From Tritrichomonas musculus (Eukaryota > Parabasalia > Tritrichomonadida > Tritrichomonadidae), in assembly GCA_039105265.1 (NCBI GenBank), contig JAPFFF010000003.1, forward strand, positions 3,038,001 through 3,102,000: a stretch of DNA of 64,000 nucleotides, given 5' to 3'. The notes below the pieces were generated by a model that was given only the letters and a program-made list of their open reading frames with translations, searched no databases and was not told the DNA's origin. This document shows, one piece after another, positions 21,610 to 31,872 of the stretch (the stretch's first letter is position 1; the number at the start of each line of letters is the position of its first letter). The position numbers and the translations under genes were made by a program.

Positions 21610-21734
21610 GAAAAATCACTCAATATCATATTTATATATAAAATATATAAACCAAATATTCAAAGAAAAAACTGTGAGTATGCCAAACCTTAAAATTTTT
21701 ACAAGATAATTTTTTGACATATTTTGTTCCATAA
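20998..21734. other. Intergenic DNA with a TA microsatellite
   Basis: No gene seen. A (TA)n tract of about 31 bp lies at 21575-21605, and an AT-rich leader runs to the ATG at 21735. Confidence 0.5.
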
Positions 21735-22379
21735 ATGAGCATTCCAGCAGCTAATAAACGACAGCCTTTTAATATCGAAATCTGTATGGGTTCAGATAAA
21801 CCATCTACTAATAGTTTAGAATCAAGCAATTCAAACCACTTGGTTTCAAATATCAAATATAATTGGATTAATCAAATTCGCCGCCAATTTGAAGAAAATG
21901 CTAAGGAAGAAGAAGAAGAAGAAGTAGAAGTAGAAGAAAAATTAGATGAATCAGAACTAAAAAAGTATCAAAAAATAATTCATGAATTAACAGAGGAGAA
22001 TAAAGGATTAAATTTAGATTTTGAAAATATGGAATTGTCTGAACTTGATGCTGAAATCTTAAAAACAGAAAAAGAAGTCCAAAGCCTTCGATCTGAAATT
22101 AATTCAAATGATAAATACGATTTTCAGGAAAACAAAATAGAGTCAAAACAAGATGCTATAAATAGAAGCTACAAAAAGATAGATAACTTAACGAAACTGA
22201 CAAGCGCATTATACAACGAAATTTGCGTTTGGTATAAGCCGATAATACAAAAAAAATTCCACGAAGATGAGTTAAAATGCCAAATAGATGTTGCCAATTT
22301 AATTGAAGATCCAGACCAAATACAACAATCAGTCAAAGCAAATTTGAAATATGTGAAGAAATTGGCAAAAAAAAAATAA
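21735..22379 (+). CDS. Unknown coiled-coil protein, 214 aa
   Basis: A short polar N-terminus is followed by an acidic run (EEEEEEVEVEE, about 58-68) and a predicted coiled coil from about 75 to 150 (heptad-like LTEENKGLNLDFENMEL, AEILKTEKEVQSLRSEI). A second helical region follows, ending in a Lys-rich tail (KLAKKK). The size and layout would suit a small structural or kinetochore-type coiled-coil subunit, but nothing specific identifies it. Confidence 0.7.
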   Translation: MSIPAANKRQPFNIEICMGSDKPSTNSLESSNSNHLVSNIKYNWINQIRRQFEENAKEEEEEEVEVEEKLDESELKKYQKIIHELTEENKGLNLDFENMELSELDAEILKTEKEVQSLRSEINSNDKYDFQENKIESKQDAINRSYKKIDNLTKLTSALYNEICVWYKPIIQKKFHEDELKCQIDVANLIEDPDQIQQSVKANLKYVKKLAKKK

Positions 22380-22713
22380 TTCTTGTATATTGAGATATTG
22401 AAAATGAACTGCACCCTTAAATCTATTTTAATGTATCAAAATATTTTTATCAAATAAACAAAGTTAATATTTCATGAAACTAAAAAAAAAATTACATATT
22501 TTTTGAGTAGTTTATGAATATAATTTGAGGCGAAGTCTCAAAAAGTAGCTGAGATATAAAATAGAATTCATAATTTACAGTTTTTGAGACAGCACATTCA
22601 ATCATTCATAATGCTAAATGAATTTTTCTTAATATGTCTCAAAAAGTGTATATCATGAATTTTTTTTTTCTAAACATTCATCTCTCAAAATTGTTAGTCT
22701 CCAACATTTATAA
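22380..22713. promoter_or_regulatory. Upstream region of the phosphatase gene with repeated CTCAAAAAGT
   Basis: Within 334 bp, CTCAAAAAGT occurs twice in the same orientation (about 22536 and 22637) and TTTTTGAG(A) occurs twice in the opposite one (about 22501 and 22578). An initiator-like TCATCTCTCA lies about 35 bp before the ATG. The clustering suggests a regulatory site; this is inference from recurrence only. Confidence 0.35.
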
Positions 22714-23619
22714 ATGGATATTGAACAAATAATTTCACAACTTCGACAAGCTATTAAACCCGAAAAATCAGTTATTCAACACATTTTAAGAGAAGCTTTG
22801 CCATTATTTGAAAAAGAACCAAATATTCTTGAACTAAACGGCCCTTTAACAATTTGTGGTGATACTCATGGCCAACTCGATGATGCCCTTCATCTATTTG
22901 AAGTATCAGGTGAGATACCTTCAGTTCGTTATCTCTTCCTTGGTGATTATGTAGATCGAGGATATTTCTCAGTTGAACTCATTACACTACTTCTTTGCTA
23001 CAAAATTAAATATCCAGATTCGATCTATCTTCTTCGTGGAAATCATGAATCACGAGCTGTAAATATTAGCTATGGATTTTATGATGAATGCCTCACAAAG
23101 CTTGATGAACCTACTTGGTATGATTTCAATGACTTTTTTGATTATTTACCACTTGCTGCTATTGTTAACAATGAATTTTTCTGTGTCCATGGTGGTTTAT
23201 CACCTAACCTTATCAATTTGAAAGATTTAAGGGATTATGATAGAGTATGCGAACCAGATCTTACAACATTTGTTGGACACCTTCTTTGGAGCGATCCAGG
23301 AGATGTCGATGAATGGCAAAGAACCGAAAGACGATGCGGCTATTTATTTGGTGAAAAACATTGCAAAGATTTTCTTGACGAAAATCATTTAAAAATGATT
23401 ATTAGGTCACATGAAATGGTAGATGGATGCGAAATTAAATTTAAAGGTCTGCTTGCCACAATTTGGTCAGCCCCTAATTATTGCTACTTTTGTGTTAATC
23501 AAGCCTCTTTCATGAAAGTAAAAGAAGATGGAAGCTATGAATTTTGTGTATTTGGGCCAATGCCTGATGAAAGACGTTTCCCAGCTCCAAAGTCTGTTAA
23601 TAACTATTTTAATCAATAA
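22714..23619 (+). CDS. PPP-family Ser/Thr phosphatase catalytic subunit (PP2A/PP4/PP6 type)
   Basis: All PPP signature motifs are present in order: GDTHGQ (about residue 49), GDYVDRG (77), RGNHESR (107), HGG (159), RSHEMVDG (229) and SAPNYCY (250). These supply the metal-binding Asp/His/Asn residues and the catalytic His of the NHE motif. TIWSAPNYCYFCVN is closer to PP2A/PP4/PP6 than to PP1 or calcineurin. The length of 301 residues matches these (about 305-310). The C-terminus ends NNYFNQ instead of the methylated YFL of PP2A, so leucine carboxyl methylation is not expected. Cytoplasmic/nuclear protein dephosphorylation is the known role. Confidence 0.95.
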   Translation: MDIEQIISQLRQAIKPEKSVIQHILREALPLFEKEPNILELNGPLTICGDTHGQLDDALHLFEVSGEIPSVRYLFLGDYVDRGYFSVELITLLLCYKIKYPDSIYLLRGNHESRAVNISYGFYDECLTKLDEPTWYDFNDFFDYLPLAAIVNNEFFCVHGGLSPNLINLKDLRDYDRVCEPDLTTFVGHLLWSDPGDVDEWQRTERRCGYLFGEKHCKDFLDENHLKMIIRSHEMVDGCEIKFKGLLATIWSAPNYCYFCVNQASFMKVKEDGSYEFCVFGPMPDERRFPAPKSVNNYFNQ

Positions 23620-23734
23620 ATATATATTATGAATAAAAATTTAACCCTACAGTCAAATTGTCAATTTTATGTTTAAAATCAAATAAAACAAACAACATAC
23701 ATTCTACATTTCTAATGTTTATTTTTTTATCTTT

Positions 23735-24349
23735 TTAATTACAACATTTTTTTTTTTTATTTTTGCTTTCTTGCTGATTTTCTTCTGTATCTATATCAAC
23801 AGTGTTAACTCTTTTCAATTGATTTTTGGCATGAAGAGAAGTCTTACTTAAATATTTATCGACCAGTAATTCAAAAGCATTATCAATACCATTACCATTT
23901 TCTGCACTTGTTTCTATATACGGAAGTTCCAAATCTTCGGCAATTTTCAATCCGTCGTCATAAGAGACAGCTCGATCGAAAATATCGTTTTTGTTTCCGC
24001 ATATTAGCATTATTACTTCTGGGCTTGATGACTTAACTTGATTTGCCCATTCTTTCACGGCATCGAATGATATTTTATCATTAACAGAAAAAACTATTAG
24101 AGCCATTTGAGCATCTCTATAATACATAGGAGTAAGATTTCTATACACTTCTTGCCCTGCGGTATCCCATATTGATAATGATACTTTTTGACCTTCATGT
24201 TCAACAACTTTTTTTTGGAATGTTGCTCCAACTGTTTGAGGTTGGTTTTCAACAAAAATATTTGATATATATCGATTTAAGATAGATGTTTTACCAACAC
24301 CTGACTCGCCAAGGAGAACAACTTTAGCGAAGAATTCGTTATCTGTCAT
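23735..24349 (-). CDS. Rab-family small GTPase, 204 aa
   Basis: G motifs are intact: P-loop GESGVGKTS (about 14-22), switch I Thr within TVGATF, WDTAGQE, GNKND (NKxD) and ETSAENG. The C-terminus has a Lys-rich run ending KKKKCCN, a double-cysteine prenylation signal followed by one residue. Rab proteins direct vesicle docking on specific membranes, and trichomonads have large Rab families. The subfamily is uncertain, with Rab5/21/22-like features at best. It is convergent with the phosphatase gene (115 bp between stops). Its upstream side abuts the mariner element starting at 24396, only about 45 bp from the ATG. Confidence 0.93.
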   Translation of the reverse strand: MTDNEFFAKVVLLGESGVGKTSILNRYISNIFVENQPQTVGATFQKKVVEHEGQKVSLSIWDTAGQEVYRNLTPMYYRDAQMALIVFSVNDKISFDAVKEWANQVKSSSPEVIMLICGNKNDIFDRAVSYDDGLKIAEDLELPYIETSAENGNGIDNAFELLVDKYLSKTSLHAKNQLKRVNTVDIDTEENQQESKNKKKKCCN

Positions 24350-24497
24350 CTTCGCTGTATTAAAATTTTGTCATAAATTTTTTTTATTTATAGTAAACTA
24401 TAGTTAATAAGAATTTCTTTCAAAAAGTGAAAAAAATTTAAAAAAATTATTCTTTCAAAAAGTGAAAAAAAATTCATAAAACGATATGCTTTGATAA

Positions 24498-25942
24498 ATG
24501 AAAAACCAACCAACCAAGGATCAATTAATTGCTAACTTGTTAATAAAAAAAGTTCCATGGAGCACAATTACTGAGGTTTTGCAAGCAGGCAACTCCAGAA
24601 TTTCCCGTGTTTCTAAGCAACTAAGGCAAAATGTTACTAAAATCGAATCAGCGCCGATGGGAAGACCTCCAAAAGTCAATCCTCAAGTAGTCCAAACAGT
24701 TGAAATGGAAACTTTAAGAGATCCATCAATCGGGGGAGTTGCATTATCTCAAATCATTTTTCAATCTTTAGGAATCAGTTTGTCAAAAACAACAATAAAT
24801 ACTATTCGCGGTGAATTAAAGTTTAATTACACAAGTCCTCGCCGTCGTCCATTTTTGACAGATATTCATATTTCCAATCGTTTAAGTTTTTGTCATGAAA
24901 AGTTACTTGGAAAAATTAACTGGGAAGATTGTGTTGTTTTATCCGACGAATCTCGCTTTTGCATCAGAGATGATTCAAGAAGAATCTGGATAAAACGTGG
25001 AGGTATATAACGAGAACACTTTTATTAATGAAAAAAAATACAATACTGGCATTATGGTCTGGGGAGCCATAGGGAAAAACTGGCGTTCACCATTAATCCT
25101 TGTTAGAGGAAAATTAAATTCTGATGGCTACATAGATTTTCTTCAAAAAAATGATATTTTCACGTCTTTAAATAATTTTTATGGTGAGAAAAATTATTTT
25201 TTTGAGCAAGATGGTGCTCCTTGCCATCGCTCAAAATAAAAAAAAAAAACGATCAATTGGCTCACAAATCAAAACGTAAATTTAATTGAAAATTGGCCAA
25301 TAGTCCAGATCTGTCTTGTATAGAACAGGTCTGGGCTATCCTAGAAGCCAAAATACAAAAATATAAAATAAGTTCTCTAAAAGATTTATACGAATGTTTA
25401 CAAAAGGAATGGTTTTCAATACCAACAGAAGAATTAAATAATTTAATCAGTCAAACACCCAACAGGTTTCAGTTATGCATCAATGAAAATGGTAAACCAA
25501 TTGGTCACAAACTTTATACTTTAAAAAAAAACGACAAAAATAATTTAAATAATTCTTTTATTCAAAATTCAAATGATGATAATAATTTTACACCAATTTT
25601 AAAAATTCCGTTAAATAGGAAATTAGATAACGAACTTTGTAAAACTATTACTCAAAAATTGCTAGAAAACGAACAACTTCCATATATCTTGAAGATCGAT
25701 AATGAAAAATATTTGATGGAAAGTTACAAGGTAGTTATTAAACATCATTTGTCGGTTCAATTATAACAAAAAAATTGAATGAAAGTATGTACGAAACCAT
25801 ATCTGATTTTAAAAATGATTTAAATTTGATGTGGCACAATTTAGAGATATTCTACGGAAATGACTCTGAAATCGTTAAAATCGCGAATATTATAAAGAAT
25901 GACATAAAAGTTGCATGGGAATCTTCTGTAGAAGAAACTTAA
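24498..25942 (+). pseudogene. Dead mariner transposase with a C-terminal bromodomain
   Basis: Starting at ATG 24498, the protein shows a helix-turn-helix N-terminus, a GRPPK motif, then the catalytic D in LSDESRF (about 24945) and MVWGAIG. The second D is in QDGAPCHRS and the third acidic residue in NSPDLSCIEQVW. These are the DDE/D residues of Tc1/mariner transposases. At least three shifts in frame (near 25005, around 25240-25300, and about 25755) and an A-run stop make it inactive. Beyond the catalytic core an Asn-rich linker leads to a bromodomain: LPYILKID, VVIKHHLS and SIITKKLNES (the P-x-D-x-TI region), then ISDFKNDLNLMWHN and EIVKIANIIKND, ending at TAA 25940. The acetyl-lysine-reading Asn position appears to be Tyr (EIFYGND). 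The fusion is the notable point. Confidence 0.85.
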
Positions 25943-26309
25943 AATCGAAAAATTTAAATAAAATTTTTTCTCAAATTTAAAATTTTACTCAGAATTTTTT
26001 TCAATATTCAAAAAGTTCTTTCAAATAAGTCGGGAGTGAACTGAATTAAGAAAAAGTGGAAAACTATAATTTTTTCAATAACGTCTATATTTTTTATTCC
26101 GGACGTTAATTTTTTTCCAGGATAACCGTTTTTATTTGGTCGTATTTATAATATTAATAAAAAATTGTTAACTTTATAAAAACTGCTATCCTGGATAAAA
26201 TTCTGAGGTTTATATTTTATAGACCATTTTGTAAAACCAAATAAGTATTCAATATTTTTGTTTATCTATTGATTATCTATTGCTGTTTAATCAAAAGTCT
26301 AAATAACTA

Positions 26310-27905
26310 ATGGATGATCTTGATCCTCAATTTTTTTCAACTTTACAAAAATGGATTGTTAAAAAGAAATAAAAAGGGTGCTCGTATGAAAATATCAGCA
26401 AAAAATACAAAACAAAAGAACAATACCAATATTTTAATGATTCACTATCAAAAGATGCTATTAAAACCTGTCTTAAACGATCTTCTTTATCATTGCAATG
26501 GATTAAAGGTGGATGTTCCGGAAATCTTCCTTTAATATCTGAGGTAGATATTTTGGCTTTAAAAGAATACGCTATTGAAAATGCAATTGATGGTTCCTTT
26601 GTTGATGTCGAAGACATAGTAGAAAAAGCCAATTTTCTTAGAAAACAAAGATTTCAACATGCGACTAATTTCCTTACCAAATGCAGTTGCTATTCAATAA
26701 TAGAAGAACTACACAAAGAACAAAATATTCATGATGCTGGTAAAACTTGGGTGTATTCACACCTTGATGAATTAGAAGCAGATTTGAATACGCCAAGGAA
26801 CATTGAATTGAACCGTTTGATTTCATGCACCGCTGAAAACATTGTGAATTACACAGATAAACTTTTCCCAGTACTGAATTCAATCGAACCTGTCTTGCGA
26901 TTTTGCGCCGACGAAACAATGCTGCAACCTTCAGTTCATCAAAAAGTATTGATCCCAAGAAATATGTCAAGACCTTTGGAACCAAATGAACTAACTATTC
27001 CACACATTACAGCAATGTGTTGTTGCAATGTGTTGGGTGAAAAAATGCGGCTCTTCATTGTTCTTCCTAACTTAAATAGGCTCCCAAATGACTTAAAACA
27101 GATTATGGACCAAGGTCAAGCGTATTTTTGCAGCAGCCAGAGTGGATGGCAAACTAGAGATACGTTCCTCTGGTTCACAATATGTTTTCTGAATTGGTTA
27201 TCCATGTTTAGACTAAAGTTAAATAAAAGTATCCGTGAAAAGCAAGCCATTTTGATCATGGATGGTCATAAGAGCCGGGAGAATCCTATTGCACTTAAAA
27301 TACTGGAACAAAACAATGTAACCGTTTTCATTATTCCGGCTCATACGTCTCACCTAACACAACTCTTTGACGTAGGAATAGCCTCACCAATGAAAAATTT
27401 GTTTTCAAGCATTTTAAAAAAATTGATGAATGATTTTTATGTTGATGAAAACAATTTAGGACAGTTGAGGAAATTTAGTATTCAAGCAGCACTGATGTCG
27501 TGGGATGCCAAAGCAAATATGCAGTCTTGCATGAAAGCTGCAAAAGTTACTGGGCTCTGTCCCTGCAATAACACTGATCTATTGAGCAGTACTTTCATTG
27601 TTGAAATTACACCTCAAATTGCAAAGTTTATTGAGCAAAGAAGTAAGAGAATGAGATATTTTGATATTAATATCAACTGTGAGTTCATTACTTCGAATGT
27701 AATGCTTCAAAAAATAGATAATTATGTAAGCTGCAGTAAATATCATACACATTTATGCAAAGAACACTATAACAATGATTATTTGAACTCTTTAAAAGAG
27801 TTGTGCAAAAAAGAAATCAACAATTGCCGTTTCTTTGGTAACATTCCTTGCTATTATGACAAAAATACTACAAAAGTTGAATCCTTCAATGATGATCGAA
27901 AATAA
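26310..27905 (+). pseudogene. Pogo/Tigger-like DDE_1 transposase, one premature stop
   Basis: The frame from ATG 26310 has one in-frame TAA at codon 21 (after IVKKK) and is then open to 27905, giving 531 codons. The N-terminal part holds a CENP-B-like helix-turn-helix region. The catalytic domain shows the three acidic residues in ADETML, ILIMDGHKSR and SHLTQLFDVGIASPMK; the last matches the 'SHLQPLDVGVF.P.K' block of pogo/Tigger and CENP-B relatives. Cys-rich segments follow near the C-terminus (LCKEHYNN, LCKKEINNC). With a single break this is a young copy. Translation from an internal ATG at 26493 would lose the first part of the DNA-binding region. Confidence 0.85.
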
Positions 27906-28190
27906 GTTCATCGATTCGTTGTCAAACTTGATATTGCAGCTCCTTGCCATCAATTATGTTGTTTATCTTTAATTACTAAAGCTATGAGTGATTAACAGTG
28001 AAATTGTTTATCAATGATCGAAAATAAGTTCATCGATTCGTCTTCAGACTGATTATTGCAGCTCCTTGCCATCAATTATGTTGTTTATCTTTAATTACTA
28101 AAGCTATAAGTGATTAACAGTGAAATTGTTTATCAATGATCGAAAATAAGTTCATCGATTCGTTGTCAAACTTGATAATGTAGCTTCTAT
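27894..28190 (+). repeat. 122-bp tandem repeat, about 2.4 copies
   Basis: GATCGAAAATAAGTTCATCG recurs at 27894, 28016 and 28138, exactly 122 bp apart. The first unit begins inside the last codons of the pogo-like transposase and includes its TAA. So the repeat arose from the element's own 3' end. Confidence 0.9.
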
Positions 28191-28739
28191 GATCAATCAT
28201 TTCAAGAGTGTTTTTCCATCCTCGACCTAATTAAAAATGATATGGAATTAAATTTTTATTTTATTGATAAAAATCGTATTTTTAACGTCTTTTTTAACTT
28301 TTTGTTTTCAATTACGTTAAATTTCTTTATAATGACGTTATCATTCAGAAAATATAACTTTTTTAAAACTAATTATTATATTTTCTTATCATTATTATTA
28401 TTATTGGCATTATTTATCAACAATTAAAGACAAAAAATATGTCATGAAAAAAAGATATTAAATTTTGAACTCCAAAAAAAAAAAAAAAAAAAAAAGAATT
28501 TATACTGCTTTGATTTCAAATAAAGCTTTTAAAACTAAAATTTTTGTAAATTAACATAAATTAATCATTTTTTTTTTGCTATTTTAAATTGAATTAAACC
28601 GATATCCTGGAAAAAAAATTAAAATTCAGAGAAAAAATTATAGACGTTATATATATTTTTTAAAAAGTTTTTATCGTACTCCCGACTTTTTTACTATAGT
28701 TTATAGTATGAGGAAAAAAACCCCTACTAAAAGTAAAAC

Positions 28740-28839
28740 CCCCCTACCATTTTTTTCACCTATTTTTTCACCATTATCAAACGACTTTTTTTTTTTTTAG
28801 CATTCAAAATTGAAAAGAAAAAAGTAAAATGGTAGGGGG
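28740..28839. repeat. Foldback: CCCCCTACCATTTT and its complement
   Basis: A perfect 14-bp inverted repeat lies at 28740-28753 and 28826-28839, with a further imperfect match outside it (AGTTTATAGTATGAG versus AGTTTATACTATCAG, complementary). It may be a tiny MITE or a foldback. No target duplication was identified. Confidence 0.5.
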
Positions 28840-29001
28840 AGGTCTGATAGTATAAACTTTTATTCGAAATGATACATATTTATATTATATTCTATAATTT
28901 CACATAAATATTTAAATTCAAAATCAAGATAAAATTTATTGATTTTACACTAAAAATTTGGAGATAAACTGGAACCAAAAAGTCAGTTAGGATTCACTCT
29001 T

Positions 29002-30647
29002 CAGGGTTGGCCAACGTTGACGTTAAAATCGTTGAACAAAATGTTATTTCGTTGAATTGAATGTCAACGTCAACGACATTAAGACCATTTATTATAACCG
29101 TTTCTATTTGGTCATAACAACATGTTAACGTTGAAATAATGTTGAATCAATGAATCAAGTTAACGTTATGCTTATTGAAAAGTTGAATTTTTTTGAGGGA
29201 CAACTTTTTCTGAAAAAAACTTTATCGATTCAATTTATACTTGGCATGATTTAATAAAGTATTATTATTTTGAAAAAACTAGTAAATATCATATCTATAT
29301 AAATACCAAATATATATATGTTACAGAAATTACACCCCGAGCTTATTACATTTTCAAAAATAAAAATGTAATAAGAATTTTTTTTAAAAAAAAAAGACGA
29401 GCTGCCAAACGAACTTATGACCCTAATTAAAAAAATTATAAATAAGAGTATCTTGTTTAATTACAAATATATATATAAATAAAAAAATTATTTAAATTTA
29501 TAATCTTATACTTATCATATATTTATAATTTTTGTTCGAAAAATCAAAGATTTTTTCCTTATTACAGTATTTCTCAAATCTTATTACATAAATTGAAAAA
29601 GCCCAAAATGTAAGAACATTAATTTTTTGGTTTTTAAACGATTAAAAATAATATATTTATTATTTAGAATATTCAAACATTTATATATATCAAAATAAAT
29701 ATAAAACATTATATTAAACCATTTTATGATAGGAATAAATGGACTTTTTTATTTCTTTAAAAATTGAAAGAAATTTATTATTATAAATATATAAATATTT
29801 TGGTTATTTATAGATATATAAGATTTTTTTTATGAAATTAATAATAATATTGTATTATAATTATAGATATTATGATTATCTAAAGCAAAATGTTCGGTTG
29901 AATTAAAACGAAATTTGTCTTATTTTGTATCTTGATATTAATAATAAATGTTTTTATATATAATCTTAAATATATAAGTATATTGTGCAATTTAATTGTC
30001 GTGAGGACAAAAAGATAATGCAATATATCCAATATTTTTGTAAAAATACTCTATAAAATACTCTGAAAATATATTTAAAGTATTGAATCCTTAAAGCAAA
30101 GTACTCAAACCTTAAAGCAAAAAGTATTCAATTATTTGACAAATAAAATAATTTCAATACTCCTTAAAGCAGGAGTATTGAATTCTTATTACAAGAGACT
30201 ATTGAAATTTCAGCCATATAAAACAAATTGAAAGGTCCTTATTACAGCTCGTTATTTTTGGAAAACGTTAAGTTTTTTTTATTAATTTTGTTAACCAAAT
30301 TTTAATATATATATATAAATATAAAGATAAACTTGTTAACCAAAAAACTAAAAAAAAAAACGTTTTTATTTTCATGAAATATGCTCTTTTTTGGCTTTTT
30401 GAATAAATGATATTTTGATGTAATAAGAGCCGTTTAAAATAGACTTTAGTTCGGGGTGTAACAGAAATGATATTTTAATTTTAAATCAACGACGATAGAA
30501 ATTAAAAAGTGCCATTTTTTTGGACGATCAATTTCAACGAAACACTTTTCGTTGATCGTTTACATTGAAATAACGAAGTTAACGTTGACAACGAGCCACC
30601 AAAAAAGTGACGTCGTTGATCAATTTTATCAACATTGACCATCGTTG
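29002..30647. mobile_element. hAT-like non-autonomous element (outer)
   Basis: An 8-bp target duplication TCACTCTT lies at 28994-29001 and 30648-30655. The ends are CAGGGTTGGCCAACG at the left and the complement of CAACGATGGTCAATG at the right. An 8-bp duplication plus CAGGG-type ends is the hAT signature. The interior is rich in AACGTTGACGTT-like words and has no reading frame. It contains a second element at 29331-30460; without that it would be about 0.5 kb. Confidence 0.75.
29331..30460. mobile_element. Nested 1130-bp element with 8-bp target duplication
   Basis: A perfect 8-bp duplication ACAGAAAT lies at 29323-29330 and 30461-30468. The terminal repeats are TACACCCCGAGC (left) and the complement of TACACCCCGAAC (right). 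Subterminal inverted words (GAGCTTATTAC, AGCTCGTTATT) reinforce the ends. The interior is AT-rich and non-coding, with short repeats of CTTAAAGCA near 30090-30170. Probably a hAT-type MITE inserted into the hAT-like element around it. Confidence 0.8.
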
Positions 30648-30830
30648 TCACTCTTTTTATTTGAATTGTTTTTTCTCCAAATTTTAGTGTAAAATCAGCT
30701 AGGATTCACTCTTTTTATTTGAATTGTTTTTTCGTACGATAAAAAATAAACCATTCAATTATAAATTTCAACAAAAATGATGAAGAAAACTAATATCATT
30801 TATCATATTGTCATAAAAGCAGATAATTAT

Positions 30831-31299
30831 TCGAATCTTGATTAATCGAAATTAATACCTGAAAAAACCATTAAAAATAGTATTTTAATGGAATAAAATA
30901 AATATATTCTAACTTATTATGTAAAAGAATCAGATTTTATTATATTTTATAACGGATATGTGAAGTAATCAGTTAAAAAAGTTTACAAAATTTTAATACG
31001 TTAAAAAATTTTCAATTTTGATAATCGATCTTTTATTCATTATTGATATCAGAGATAAAATTTTTGATTTGATATTGATATCAGAAAAATGGATCAATTA
31101 TCGATATCGAAAATCGAGACTTAACAAGCCTAGATGAATATAAATCTCGTAAAAATTGTGATTTGAGGTAAATATAGATATATTCATATTTTATACGTTT
31201 ATATAACGAAATTAATCATTATATTTATTATTGAACTTCCCTGAATTCAGCACTAAGTTACAAAATAAATTTGTGAGAAATTAATGTTAGGGATTTTGA
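30831..31299. other. Leader of the MULE-like remnant, non-coding
   Basis: No reading frame. The stretch around 31020-31125 contains GATATCGA/ATCGATAT words and CGAGACTTAACAAGCC, resembling an end of the 48526-49000 MITE family. It may be a partial, worn third copy. Confidence 0.3.
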
Positions 31300-31666
31300 T
31301 ACCCTTCTCCCACATAATTTCGCACAAGGGTAATTTATATAGAAAAAAGTACGTTTATTTTTATAATATTACAAGAAAATGATTTATTTGGGGAAGTTCT
31401 TGAGATCGTGAAATATAAACGAAATATGTTTATATATCCTTATTAAAGAATGATTGTACAAATTTTCATCGAAATTCGTTAACCTCGATTTTCGTGATAT
31501 TTAATTATGTCTTCATTCATTAAATTTCAATGCACAATCTCTTTATATTGAATTTAAAATCCAAATACTATTATACATTTATGCTAATTATAAACTAGGT
31601 TTAAAAAAAATTACCCTTTTATTCTTTTAAAATTACCCTTGTGCGAAATTATGTGGGAAAAGGGTA
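31300..31666. mobile_element. 367-bp MITE with 37-bp inverted ends
   Basis: Left end 31300-31336 (TACCCTTCTCCCACATAATT and onward) and right end 31630-31666 are complementary with only one or two mismatches over 37 bp. The interior is AT-rich without coding capacity. GATTT occurs directly right of the right end and four bases before the left end, so the target duplication is uncertain. It sits in the 5' part of the MULE-like remnant. Confidence 0.8.
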
Positions 31667-31872
31667 GATTTCCGTGCTTCCTAATTTTGTCCAATTTTTT
31701 AAATAACATTTCATAGGTCAATTTTATTTGAATGAAAAACAGAGTTAGAAGTTTTTAAAAACAATAAAAATAAATAAAAGGCCAATATTTTAAATATGAA
31801 ACTGCGTTACCACTTTTTAATTAAATGTGATGTGATGAGTAATACAAAATTTTACTTTTTATCTTTTGTTTA

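Larger units (their letters stand above)
26028..28687 (+). mobile_element. Pogo-like (DDE_1) transposon, 2.66 kb
   Basis: The inverted ends begin AGTCGGGAGT at 26028 and end with its complement at 28687. A second matching block sits inside: AACGTCTATA near 26080 and TTTTTTTCCAGGATA near 26111, whose complements lie near 28642 and 28605. These give imperfect terminal repeats of roughly 100 bp. The element encodes the DDE_1 transposase at 26310-27905, followed by a 122-bp tandem repeat. No clean target duplication was found; a TA lies directly left of the left end but four bases beyond the right one. It lies within the right part of the mariner element. Confidence 0.7.
24396..28701 (+). mobile_element. 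Tc1/mariner element, apparently split by a pogo-like insertion
   Basis: The left end AACTATAGTTAATAAG at 24396 is preceded by TA (24394-24395). The complement of the right end, reading AACTATAGT, closes at 28701 and is followed by TA (28702-28703). Near each junction lies a CAAAAAGT motif. Between the ends are the broken mariner transposase (24498-25942) and a second element (26028-28687) with its own inverted ends. Removing the inner element would leave a mariner of about 1.65 kb, which is reasonable given the long transposase. TA target duplication is standard for Tc1/mariner. The outer inverted ends are short, so the nesting is inferred. Confidence 0.55.

Noticed and set aside
26013-26037. 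Clean TA target duplication for the pogo-like element
   Set aside because: TA directly precedes the left end, but the right end is followed by four T before the next TA, so the duplication is not exact.
28242-28427. 61-codon hydrophobic frame after the tandem repeat
   Set aside because: Composition alone explains it, and it lies in the non-coding 3' part of the pogo-like element.
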